From Planctomycetaceae bacterium (lineage in GTDB: Bacteria; Planctomycetota; Phycisphaerae; SM23-33): DNA of 64,000 bases. The stretch covers positions 61,885 through 125,884 of the forward strand of contig JAJFVE010000153.1 in assembly GCA_021371965.1 (NCBI GenBank), written 5' to 3'. Below are positions 50,851 to 58,602 of this stretch, piece after piece. Positions within the stretch are counted from its first letter, which is position 1. Each line of letters starts with the position of its first letter. The translations under genes were made by a program, and so were the position numbers. The notes beneath the pieces are model-generated. The model was given only the letters and a program-made list of their open reading frames with translations, ran no database searches and had not been told where the DNA came from.

Positions 50851-51384
50851 CTACTCGATGGGACAGCCTTGGCCTTCGATGCATTTCTTGTTGTTGGCGT
50901 CCCAGTTGGCGGGGAGCTTGCCGGCAGTGACAGCGGGGGCGGGTGCGGGCTTGCGGACGGCTGTGGGGCTGGCGAGAACTTCATCCAGCGCCGCGCGGAA
51001 TTCGTCGGCGCCGTGGTTGAGTTCCCATCGCTTGACTTCCTGTCCGTTGACGAACAGCATCGTGGTGGGAACCCAGTTGAGTTTGTAGCGATCCTTGATC
51101 TCCTTGGAGGCGCTGCTGAAATTACTCTCGAGGATCTTGTACTTGACGAAGTCGACTTTGCCGAGGTATTCCGGGGCCATGTCGTTGATTACGGCTTCCT
51201 GGATCACGCAGGTGGGGCAACTGTCTTTGTAAAAGTCCATCAGGACCGGTTTGTTGGACTTCAGGGCGTTCTCAAACTGCTGCTGATCGCTCAGCGGCGT
51301 GATGTTCGCGTAGTCCTCGCCGCAGCCGGACAGAAACGCGGCCGCACAGGAAATCGTCAACAGGCATAGTGAACGCAGGGTCAT
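50851..51384 (-). CDS. Thioredoxin-fold lipoprotein (CPTC active site)
   Basis: A 177-residue lipoprotein. The signal peptide ends LSGC (Cys near residue 20). The thioredoxin domain (about 35-140) begins NKPVLMDFYKDSCPTCVIQEAVI with the redox pair CPTC near residue 53. It continues through VDFVKYKILES to WVPTTMLFVNGQEVKRWEL, where the cis-Pro precedes TTM. A C-terminal extension has two more cysteines (KKCIEGQGCPIE). The ATG at 51384 follows AAAGGAG at seven bases. An extended -10 promoter lies just upstream, so this gene and the transglutaminase-esterase gene may have their own transcript. Confidence 0.85.
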   Translation of the reverse strand: MTLRSLCLLTISCAAAFLSGCGEDYANITPLSDQQQFENALKSNKPVLMDFYKDSCPTCVIQEAVINDMAPEYLGKVDFVKYKILESNFSSASKEIKDRYKLNWVPTTMLFVNGQEVKRWELNHGADEFRAALDEVLASPTAVRKPAPAPAVTAGKLPANWDANNKKCIEGQGCPIE

Positions 51385-51437
51385 ATCAAGCTCCTTTTGC
51401 GGCCGGGGCGGCCGCCGGTGTGTGTTTGTTCTCGGCA

Positions 51438-51446
51438 ATCATACCA
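51438..51446 (-). promoter_or_regulatory. Extended -10 promoter before the thioredoxin lipoprotein gene
   Basis: On the minus strand TGGTATGAT, about 55 bases upstream of the ATG at 51384. It lies in the only long gap (235 bases) inside the redox block. Confidence 0.45.
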
Positions 51447-51619
51447 TCCGGCCCTGAGCGAAAAAAATGATTCTGAAGTCTTGCCCACCAACAGAAGCGA
51501 GGCGGCCAGAGCGGGATTACAGGATTGGAAGAATCAAGAGCATTGAAGCGCTCTTTGGACAAAACATTCCGATCCTGTCAATTTGCGTACTTGTATCCGG
51601 CTCTCTTTCACCGCGCGAA

Positions 51620-52156
51620 TTATTCCGGCGATGGTGCTTTCTTTGCCACTGGCGCTGGGGGCGTCAGCTTCCCCGGGTTCGGGCCGGCGGCGCCAGCCAC
51701 CTCGTTGAGCACGTTGCGATAATCGTCGAGGACATAATCGCCGACCCAGCGATGTCGCTCCTGGCCTTTGACGAAGAGAATCACTGTCGGCGTCCACCAG
51801 ATGTCATAGCGATCCTTGATCTCCGGGGCCGGCTGGCCGAAGTACCACTCGTAGACCTTGAATTGGGCGAAGATCACGCGGCCCTGGTATTCCTGGGCCA
51901 ACTGATCCAGACCTGGCTCCAGTGCCAGGCAGGTGGGGCATCCGGCCTTGTAAAACTCCACCAGCACCGGCTTGTCGGCGCCGAGAACCTGGCTGTCGAA
52001 GGTGGAAGAGTCGACCGCCGTCAGGCTGCCGCCGCCGCATCCGCCGCTGAAGATCGCCTGCACCAGGCACGCCAACAGCGACAAGCCCGGCAAGTACGAC
52101 GTCCAACGCCGTCGGCACGAACAGCGGCCTGAAGAACACTTGGGGGGAGTCGTCAT
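51620..52156 (-). CDS. Thioredoxin-fold lipoprotein (CPTC active site), second copy
   Basis: A 178-residue lipoprotein. A long basic n-region precedes the hydrophobic segment and a lipobox-like SGGC (Cys near residue 40). The thioredoxin domain has ADKPVLVEFYKAGCPTCLALEPGLDQLAQEY with the CPTC pair near residue 73. The cis-Pro region WWTPTVILFVKGQERHRW follows. Sequence layout is close to the thioredoxin lipoprotein at 50851, which suggests duplication within the operon; the surrounding sequences differ. The start at 52156 is the first ATG of the frame, 36 bases after the peroxiredoxin stop. It probably accepts electrons from the Trx-CcdA membrane protein. Confidence 0.8.
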   Translation of the reverse strand: MTTPPKCSSGRCSCRRRWTSYLPGLSLLACLVQAIFSGGCGGGSLTAVDSSTFDSQVLGADKPVLVEFYKAGCPTCLALEPGLDQLAQEYQGRVIFAQFKVYEWYFGQPAPEIKDRYDIWWTPTVILFVKGQERHRWVGDYVLDDYRNVLNEVAGAAGPNPGKLTPPAPVAKKAPSPE

Positions 52157-52192
52157 ATATGGGCCCTTTGCGATCGCTCAACCGAGCGAATG

Positions 52193-52801
52193 CTAACGAA
52201 CGGCCGCGGAAGATCCTTGAAGCTGCGCCAGCGTCCGCGACAGGCGGTCGACATGTTCACCAGCGACCACCTTGGAGGAATAATAGCGCACCACCCCGGC
52301 CGGGTCCACAATAACTGTCAGGCGATGCATCGCGGCGCCGCGTCCGGTCCCCGAGGCCGCCCCGTACGCCGCCGCGGCTTTATGGTCCATGTCGCTGAGG
52401 ATGTCGAAGCCCAGGTTGTACTTCTCGACGACGTACTTGTTGTTGGTCGCCGAAAAGTCGCTGACGCCCAAGACTGTGGCCTTGAGCGTGCCGAGCCTGC
52501 CGAGCATCCGGGTCTGATCGGTGGCGTCGCAGGTGCAGCCGGGGGTGTCTTCCTTGGGATAAAAGTGCAGCACCACCCACTGCCCGCGAAGGCTGCCCAG
52601 GGTGATGTCGTTGCCGCGCTGGTCCTTGAGCGTGAACTGCGGGGCCGGGCGGCTCATCAGGGGCGAGGAGGAAACCGGCACGACCTCAGGCGCCGCCACC
52701 GTCCCCGGCTCAATGGAGTTGGCGGAAGGCTCGCAGCCGCCTGCAAGGACGGCCAGCAAAACCGTCATCACCATGCCCCGCGTTGATCGTTCGATGATCA
52801 T
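52193..52801 (-). CDS. Lipoprotein peroxiredoxin (BCP/PrxQ-type AhpC/TSA)
   Basis: A 202-residue exported peroxidase that reduces hydroperoxides using thiols. The signal peptide ends LAGGC (Cys near residue 23). The peroxiredoxin core has APQFTLKDQRGNDITLGSLRGQWVVLHFYPKEDTPGCTCDATD, with the peroxidatic Cys and a second Cys two residues later in TPGCTC. LGVSDFSATNNKYVVEKYNLGFDILSD and LTVIVDPAGVVRYYSS follow. ATG 52801 has AGGA six bases upstream. Only 12 bases separate it from the Trx-CcdA stop. A peroxiredoxin outside the cytoplasm needs reducing power from across the membrane, which the adjacent genes can provide. Confidence 0.85.
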   Translation of the reverse strand: MIIERSTRGMVMTVLLAVLAGGCEPSANSIEPGTVAAPEVVPVSSSPLMSRPAPQFTLKDQRGNDITLGSLRGQWVVLHFYPKEDTPGCTCDATDQTRMLGRLGTLKATVLGVSDFSATNNKYVVEKYNLGFDILSDMDHKAAAAYGAASGTGRGAAMHRLTVIVDPAGVVRYYSSKVVAGEHVDRLSRTLAQLQGSSAAVR

Positions 52802-52813
52802 AGTTGATCCTGC

Positions 52814-54028
52814 CTACCGCATCATCCAGACCGTCACCAGCACCACCACGCCCAGCGTGGCGAACAAGGCGGCCATTCCGAGCTTCATCCCCACCAGGTG
52901 GCGGTGCATGAAATCGCCGAGGTGCTCGGAAGTCACACCTTTGTATCCCAGGAATAATATCACCACCAGCGGCAGGATAAACATGATGTTGTACAAGAGC
53001 AGATACGGAATGGCCTGCGGGCGCAGCGAGGGCAGTTGCTGGATCACGTACAGGACCGGCGCGTAGGTCTGCCCGGTGCAGATCGATTCCAGGACCGCCA
53101 CCAGGAACCCGACGACGATCGAGCCGATAAACAGCCGTCGCGACGTCAGCCCTTCGCGGATGATCTTGTGGATGCGCTGCTTGATGCCCTTGGGCAAACC
53201 CAGCTTCATCGACCGCACGTCGCCGCTGCGCTTGTAGCGGATCACGTCGACCACGCTCCAGCCCGCCAGGGCAAACACCAGCGCCGCCACGATCAGACCC
53301 AGGATCATCGGCCCGCCGGCCCCGACCACGCGGGCCTTGAACTCGATCAGCGCCTGCATCAACACCAACCCCAAGGCCAGGTATGTCACGAAGATGGCGC
53401 CGGTGAAGCCCACGCCGACGAGGATAATGTCCCGCTTGGATTTGTGCAGGTAGCCCAGCATCGACAGGAAGAAGATGATCGTCGTGAAGGCGCAGGGATT
53501 GATGCCGTCGACCAGTCCGGCCGCCACGATCGCCCCGATCCCCAGGCTTTTGAATCGCTCCAGCATGGCCTGCGAAGCGGCCGCCGTCGCCGGGACCGAA
53601 GCCCCCTGCGACGCCGGAGCCGAAGCGGCGGCGGTCGCCGCGCCGGGCTGAAACGTCATCTCGCCTCGGTCCAGCGCCTGCTCGATGGCCGCGTCAATGG
53701 ACTTGAGGATTTCCTCCTCGCCCACCAGGGCGCGGCGGCCGACGAAGATCGCCGGCGGGGCGGGCACGCGGACCTTGTACTGGTCCTGGTACATCATCAA
53801 CTCGCCCCACAGGACCGTCTGGGCCAGGTCCCGCTCTTCCACGACCACGCGCGATCCGTATCGCTGGAGGATCTCGGGCAGGTGGCGCTTGACCTTCATG
53901 CAGTGCTCGCACGTGGGTGAGAGAAAGAACACCACCCGAAGCGGCGGAGCATCGCCGGCGCGGGCGGTCCGCGCCACGGCCAACATCGCTGCGCACGCTA
54001 ACAACACAATTGTCGCACGCCGCATCAT
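52814..54028 (-). CDS. Thioredoxin domain fused to CcdA/DsbD-like transmembrane electron carrier
   Basis: A 404-residue inner-membrane protein. After a signal peptide (1-24), a periplasmic Trx/Grx-like domain (about 28-115) has the redox pair CEHC (FFLSPTCEHCMKVKRH). An Ala/Pro linker leads to a membrane domain with about six helices (about 150-400). That domain has the conserved cysteines of CcdA/DsbD: GINPCAFTT in the first helix and ESICTGQTYAP in the second half. The layout suggests electron flow from cytoplasmic thioredoxin to periplasmic partners. The start overlaps the DUF1573 stop by four bases (ATGA). It is followed at once by the peroxiredoxin gene. Confidence 0.85.
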   Translation of the reverse strand: MMRRATIVLLACAAMLAVARTARAGDAPPLRVVFFLSPTCEHCMKVKRHLPEILQRYGSRVVVEERDLAQTVLWGELMMYQDQYKVRVPAPPAIFVGRRALVGEEEILKSIDAAIEQALDRGEMTFQPGAATAAASAPASQGASVPATAAASQAMLERFKSLGIGAIVAAGLVDGINPCAFTTIIFFLSMLGYLHKSKRDIILVGVGFTGAIFVTYLALGLVLMQALIEFKARVVGAGGPMILGLIVAALVFALAGWSVVDVIRYKRSGDVRSMKLGLPKGIKQRIHKIIREGLTSRRLFIGSIVVGFLVAVLESICTGQTYAPVLYVIQQLPSLRPQAIPYLLLYNIMFILPLVVILFLGYKGVTSEHLGDFMHRHLVGMKLGMAALFATLGVVVLVTVWMMR

Positions 54029-54765
54029 TTCCCGCTCCCGCCGCCGACGGTGTACTCGACGGACAAGCACGCCTGAGGCTGATCGGCGCTGTCCGTTTCG
54101 ACGCAGATCCTGATCTCGTAATTGCGCGGGGCCGAGGCCACCTCGAGCGTGAAGGTCAGCTCTGTCTTGCCGCCGGGGGGCACCTTCGCCGCGGCCGTCG
54201 CGGCCTTGCAGAGCGGGCCTTTCACCGTGCAGTCCTTGATCGCCACGGCCGATTTAGCGCCGTTGGCCAGCGCGACGGTCTGCTGGACCTTCTGGCCGCC
54301 TTTCAGCGTGCCCAGGTTCACGCGACGGGGCACGAAGGTCAGCGGCAAGCCGACCGTCGCCCGTAGCGTCAGCGGGAGGATGATCCGCGCCGGGTCGTCG
54401 GTGAACAGCATCACGCGCGTGACGTAGTTGGTGCGGTCCTTGGGGGCCGTGAAGTTCACATCAACGGCCAGCGTCTGCCCCGGCGCCACAGTCGCGGGCG
54501 TCTTGAGCGAGATGGCAGTGCAGTCGCACTCGCGTTTGATGTCCTTGATCGTCAGCGGGCGGTCCAGCGTGTTCTTGATGATGAACACGACCTTCCGCTT
54601 ACTCGATGGCTCCATGTATCCAAAATCATACTCACCACTAGGCCCGGCGACCTCGACGGCGGGCACTGCCGCTGCGCCATCGGCACAGAAGCCAACAGCC
54701 AAAGCGGTCAGTATCGCGACACCGCCGCAAATAGCTGCAACGCGGAATTTCAGGTGAGATTGCAT
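54025..54765 (-). CDS. DUF1573 domain protein
   Basis: A 246-residue exported protein with a signal peptide (1-31). It has two Ig-like beta-domains of the DUF1573 family. The first contains the family landmark YDFGYMEPSSKRKVVFIIKNTLDRPLTIKDIKRECDCTA (about 46-84). VAPGQTLAVDVNF and PLTLRATVGLPLTFVPRRVNLGTLKGGQKVQQTV follow. The ECDCTA cysteines may bind metal or take part in redox exchange. ATG 54765 is preceded by AGAGG at eight bases. It is co-transcribed with the Trx-CcdA gene through a 4-bp overlap and lies 78 bases after cusA. DUF1573 proteins are common in Planctomycetes and Bacteroidetes and have no established activity. Confidence 0.8.
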   Translation of the reverse strand: MQSHLKFRVAAICGGVAILTALAVGFCADGAAAVPAVEVAGPSGEYDFGYMEPSSKRKVVFIIKNTLDRPLTIKDIKRECDCTAISLKTPATVAPGQTLAVDVNFTAPKDRTNYVTRVMLFTDDPARIILPLTLRATVGLPLTFVPRRVNLGTLKGGQKVQQTVALANGAKSAVAIKDCTVKGPLCKAATAAAKVPPGGKTELTFTLEVASAPRNYEIRICVETDSADQPQACLSVEYTVGGGSGK

Positions 54766-54843
54766 ATCGAACGCCTCTGCCTTTGTGGTTTCGGTAGTGT
54801 ATGCGGGCAGGACATTCCACGTCAATCGATTGACGGGTGTTGA

Positions 54844-57800
54844 TCAGGCAGGTTGCCCGCGGCGGGACTCCCGCTGCATCGCGATCTTCTTGGCCGTGTA
54901 GAAGATCACCGGGTAGATCAGCAATTCCATGATAAAGCTGGTGGCCAGGCCGCCGATCATCGGGGCCGCCATGCGGCGCATCGTATCGGCGCCGGCCCCG
55001 GCGGCCCACAGCAGCGGCACCAGCCCGATGAAGGTCGTCGCCACGGTCATCGTCTTGGGGCGGATGCGTTTGACGGCGCCATCGTGGACGGCGTGCCAGA
55101 GGTCGCTGGCGTTGCGCATGCGCCCTTCCTTACGGAAGCGATCGAAGCTATTGTCCAGATACAGCAGCATGACCATGCCGGTCTCGGCATCGAGCCCGGC
55201 CAGGGCAATGATCCCCACCCAGACTGCCAGCGACATGTCATAGTGCAGCAGGTACACCAGCCAGAACGCCCCGACCAGGCTGAACGGCACCGCCAGCAGC
55301 ACGATGCACACCCGCAGCCAACTGTGGCTGGCCATGTACAGCAGCAGGACGATCAGCACAAAGGTCATCGGGATGGCGATCATCAGCCGCGAATTGGCCT
55401 CTTGTATATATTGATATTGCCCCGACCAGACGACGCTGTACCCGGCCGGGAGGTTGATGTTTTCCGCCATGGCCTTCTGGGCATTGCGGACGTAGGTGCC
55501 CACGTCGATGTCGGCGATATCGACGTACACCCAGCTTGACGGGCGGGCATTCTCGCTGCGGATCATGTCCGGGCCGGGGCGGATCTGGAACGTGGCGAGC
55601 TGGTCGAGGGGGATCTGCGTTCTGCCCGCGCCCACCAGCGTGCTCTTGATCGACTGCATGCTGTCTCGCAGGTCCTGGGGATACCGCATGTTAACAGAGT
55701 AGCGTTCCAGCCCCTCGACGGTCTGCGTGATGTCCATGCCGCCCAAAGCCGTGCCGATGACGTCCTGCACATCCTTGACGGCGATGTTGTAGCGGGCGAT
55801 CTTGTCGCGGTCGATGAAGATGTCCAGGTACGACCCGCCCAGAGTCTTTTCGGCAAAGGCGCTGGTGGTGTGCGGGCCGGTGAGAGCATCGGTCTTGAGC
55901 ACCTGTGCCGCCCGCTCGGCCAGCGCCGAAAGCGTCGCCAGGTCCGGCCCCATGATCTTGATGCCCACCGGCGTCTTGATGCCCGTCGAGAGCATGTCGA
56001 TGCGGGTGCGGATCGGCATGGTCCAGGAATTGGTCAGACCCGGCACCTGCACAATCTCGTTCAAACCAGGCATGTGCCGGCTTTTGTGCGGGCCGTCGAA
56101 GTCGGGCAGGTCGTAACCGTACACCAGCTCGTCGACGGTGATCGGGCGGTTCTGCACCCGCCGCCAGCGGCTCTTGTCGCGATGGAGCATGATGGTGGTC
56201 TCGAACATGCTCACCGGGGCCGGATCGGTAGCCGTCTCGGCGCGGCCGATTTTGCCCATCACGCTCTGCACTTCGGGCATTTGCTTGATGAGTTTGTCGG
56301 TCTGCTGGAGCAGCTCGCGGGCCTTGGTCATGCTGATGCCCGGATCGGTCGTCGGCATGTACAGCAGATCGCCTTCCTCCAGCGGCGGCATGAACTCGCT
56401 GCCCAGCCTGCCGTAAGGAATGACGATGCTGACGATCGCCAGCACAGCACCGGTCAGCACCACCCAACGGAAGCGCATTACCAGGACGAATATCGGGTGA
56501 TACAGCCACTGCTGAATCTTCGAGATCGGGTTGACGTTCTCGTGGATGATCTTCTGGGGCACCAGGAGCATGCCCATCAGGATGAACCACCCCAGGGCAA
56601 ACCAGTGGCGATACTCGCCATACCGCGGCCAGGGAATCAGCAGGATCAGCACAGCCGGGACGATCATGGCCGCCAGCGTCAGCGACAGATTCTTGACCCA
56701 TCCCCACCGCTTTGGCAGCACGCGCGCCGTGATGAACAGGCTCATCAGCACGGGGATGATCGTGATGGCCAGGAAGCTCGACGCGAACATCGCAAAGGTC
56801 TTGGTGAAGGCCAGCGGCTTGAACAGCCGTCCAGACTGTTCGCCCAGCACGAATACCGGCAGGAAACTCGCCGTCAGCATTATCAGGGCGAAGAACAGGC
56901 TGGGTCCGACTTCCTTGGCTGCCTCGGCAATGACCTCAGTGCGCGGGCGCGGCTGGGCCGGCAGGCCGGCGGCCTTCAATTCGTGCAGACGGTCCTCCTC
57001 GCGGTCGAGGTGCTTGTGCGAGTTCTCTACCATGACGATGGAGCTATCGACCATCACGCCGATGGCGATGGCGATGCCGCCCAGGCTCATCACGTTGGCA
57101 TTGATGCCCAGCAGGTGCATTGCCAGAATGCTCGTCAGGACGGCCGTGGGTACCACGAAGACGGCCACCAACTCACTGCGGGCGTGCAACAGGAAGATGA
57201 TGCACACCAGTGCCACGACGGTGATTTCTTCCAGCAGCGTGTTGCTCAGCGTGCCCACGGCGCGGTCGATCAGGTCGCTGCGGTCGTAGCCTGTTTCGAC
57301 AGCCACGCCGGGGGGCAAACCCTGTTCCAGGTCGCTGAGCTTCTGTCGCACGCTGCGAATCGTTGTGCGGGCGTTTTCGCCGTATCGCATGATGATGATT
57401 CCGCCGACGGCCTCGCCCATGCCGTTCCAGTCCAGCGCCCCGCGGCGCATCTGGGGGCCCAGGCGGATGTCCGCCACGTCGCCCAGGCGGACGGGCGCTC
57501 CTTCGGGCGAAGCGGCGATGGACGTGGCGCGCAGGTCGGCCAGCACTTTCTCCGTCCGTGCCTGGCCGGGCGACTTGCCTTGGGAGGCGGCCGCATCCAA
57601 TTGCTGGTCGCTTAACGTGCCGAGGTACCCCAGGCCCTGTACGGCGTACTCACGTTCGCTGAACTCGACCACGCGCCCGCCGACATTGGAGTTGGCCTTC
57701 TCGATGATCATCCGCACGTCATTGAGGGCGATGTTGTGGGCCAGCAGCTTCATCGGGTCGACTACGATCTGGTACTGCTTTTCGAATCCGCCGATGGATG

Positions 57801-58602
57801 CCACTTCGCTGACGCCCTCGATCGGTTTGAGTTCATAGCGCAGATACCAGTCCTGCAGCGACCGCAGGTGCGAAAGGTCCTGCCCGCTTGGCAGGAGGGC
57901 CTTGCCATCGAGCGGGCAGCGGTCGTAGCCGCGGGCAATTTCGATCTTCTGCAAGCGCCCGCGCGCGGCGGCGGGGGCGTCCTGCGGCCGGTCGTAACGG
58001 CGAAGCTCCTGCTGATCGAAGTAGGCAAACGTCGTGGGCTGGAAGACGCGGTGATGAATCAGGCGCTTTTGAGTTTCACTGTCCGCCGGCGCCTGGCCGG
58101 CCCGGGCGAACCACTTGTCGCTGACGGGATCATGCCAGAGCCCGCCGGGGTGGTCGGGGCAGTACTGGCCCGTCGTCAGGACGTATTCGTAGATCCAACC
58201 CACGCCGGTGGCGTCGGGCCCCAGCCGCGGCTGCACGCCCGCCGGCAACGAAACCGAGTTCATGGACTCCTGCACGCGGCTGCGCGCCCAGTAGATGTCG
58301 GTGCCGTCCTCGAAAATGACGTAGACGAAGCACGCGCCGAACATGCTGTAACCGCGAACGACTTTGGCCTTGGGGACCGCCAGCATCGCCCGCGTCAGCG
58401 GGTTGGTGACCTGGTCCTCGATGATCCGCGGGGATTGGCCGGCGTAATCGACTGAAACGATCACCTGCACGTCTGAGAGATCGGGAATGGCATCGAGCTT
58501 GATCGAGAACACCGCCCACACGCCGGCGGCGATCAGAAACAGTGTCAACAGCAGCACCATTGCCCGATTGTGAATGCACCAATCAATGAGCCTGGCAATC
58601 AT
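54844..58602 (-). CDS. cusA: CusA/CzcA-family heavy-metal RND efflux pump with porter-domain insertion
   Basis: A 1252-residue inner-membrane proton antiporter that expels heavy metal ions. The HME-RND features are present: LDAIPDLSDVQVIVSVDYAGQSP (about 37-59), FEDGTDIYWARSRVQE, LRSLQDWYLRYELKPIEGVSEVAS, GIAIAIGVMVDSSIVMVENSHKHL, and VGIIALAGLDAETGMVMLLYL near the end. Usual length is about 1040 residues. Two places are longer: an insertion at about residues 146-244, with YCPDHP and RCPLDGKALLP, and an extended loop after the sixth helix with extra membrane segments (about 520-600). ATG 58602 overlaps the cusB stop by four bases. Copper/silver or zinc/cobalt substrate cannot be decided from sequence alone. 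Confidence 0.85.
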   Translation of the reverse strand: MIARLIDWCIHNRAMVLLLTLFLIAAGVWAVFSIKLDAIPDLSDVQVIVSVDYAGQSPRIIEDQVTNPLTRAMLAVPKAKVVRGYSMFGACFVYVIFEDGTDIYWARSRVQESMNSVSLPAGVQPRLGPDATGVGWIYEYVLTTGQYCPDHPGGLWHDPVSDKWFARAGQAPADSETQKRLIHHRVFQPTTFAYFDQQELRRYDRPQDAPAAARGRLQKIEIARGYDRCPLDGKALLPSGQDLSHLRSLQDWYLRYELKPIEGVSEVASIGGFEKQYQIVVDPMKLLAHNIALNDVRMIIEKANSNVGGRVVEFSEREYAVQGLGYLGTLSDQQLDAAASQGKSPGQARTEKVLADLRATSIAASPEGAPVRLGDVADIRLGPQMRRGALDWNGMGEAVGGIIIMRYGENARTTIRSVRQKLSDLEQGLPPGVAVETGYDRSDLIDRAVGTLSNTLLEEITVVALVCIIFLLHARSELVAVFVVPTAVLTSILAMHLLGINANVMSLGGIAIAIGVMVDSSIVMVENSHKHLDREEDRLHELKAAGLPAQPRPRTEVIAEAAKEVGPSLFFALIMLTASFLPVFVLGEQSGRLFKPLAFTKTFAMFASSFLAITIIPVLMSLFITARVLPKRWGWVKNLSLTLAAMIVPAVLILLIPWPRYGEYRHWFALGWFILMGMLLVPQKIIHENVNPISKIQQWLYHPIFVLVMRFRWVVLTGAVLAIVSIVIPYGRLGSEFMPPLEEGDLLYMPTTDPGISMTKARELLQQTDKLIKQMPEVQSVMGKIGRAETATDPAPVSMFETTIMLHRDKSRWRRVQNRPITVDELVYGYDLPDFDGPHKSRHMPGLNEIVQVPGLTNSWTMPIRTRIDMLSTGIKTPVGIKIMGPDLATLSALAERAAQVLKTDALTGPHTTSAFAEKTLGGSYLDIFIDRDKIARYNIAVKDVQDVIGTALGGMDITQTVEGLERYSVNMRYPQDLRDSMQSIKSTLVGAGRTQIPLDQLATFQIRPGPDMIRSENARPSSWVYVDIADIDVGTYVRNAQKAMAENINLPAGYSVVWSGQYQYIQEANSRLMIAIPMTFVLIVLLLYMASHSWLRVCIVLLAVPFSLVGAFWLVYLLHYDMSLAVWVGIIALAGLDAETGMVMLLYLDNSFDRFRKEGRMRNASDLWHAVHDGAVKRIRPKTMTVATTFIGLVPLLWAAGAGADTMRRMAAPMIGGLATSFIMELLIYPVIFYTAKKIAMQRESRRGQPA

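Noticed and set aside
48538..51369. 943-codon open frame on the plus strand
   Set aside because: It is antisense to the transglutaminase-esterase and thioredoxin genes, which have signal peptides, ribosome sites and catalytic motifs. Its translation is low-complexity Val/Arg/Gly/Asp typical of high-GC shadow frames.
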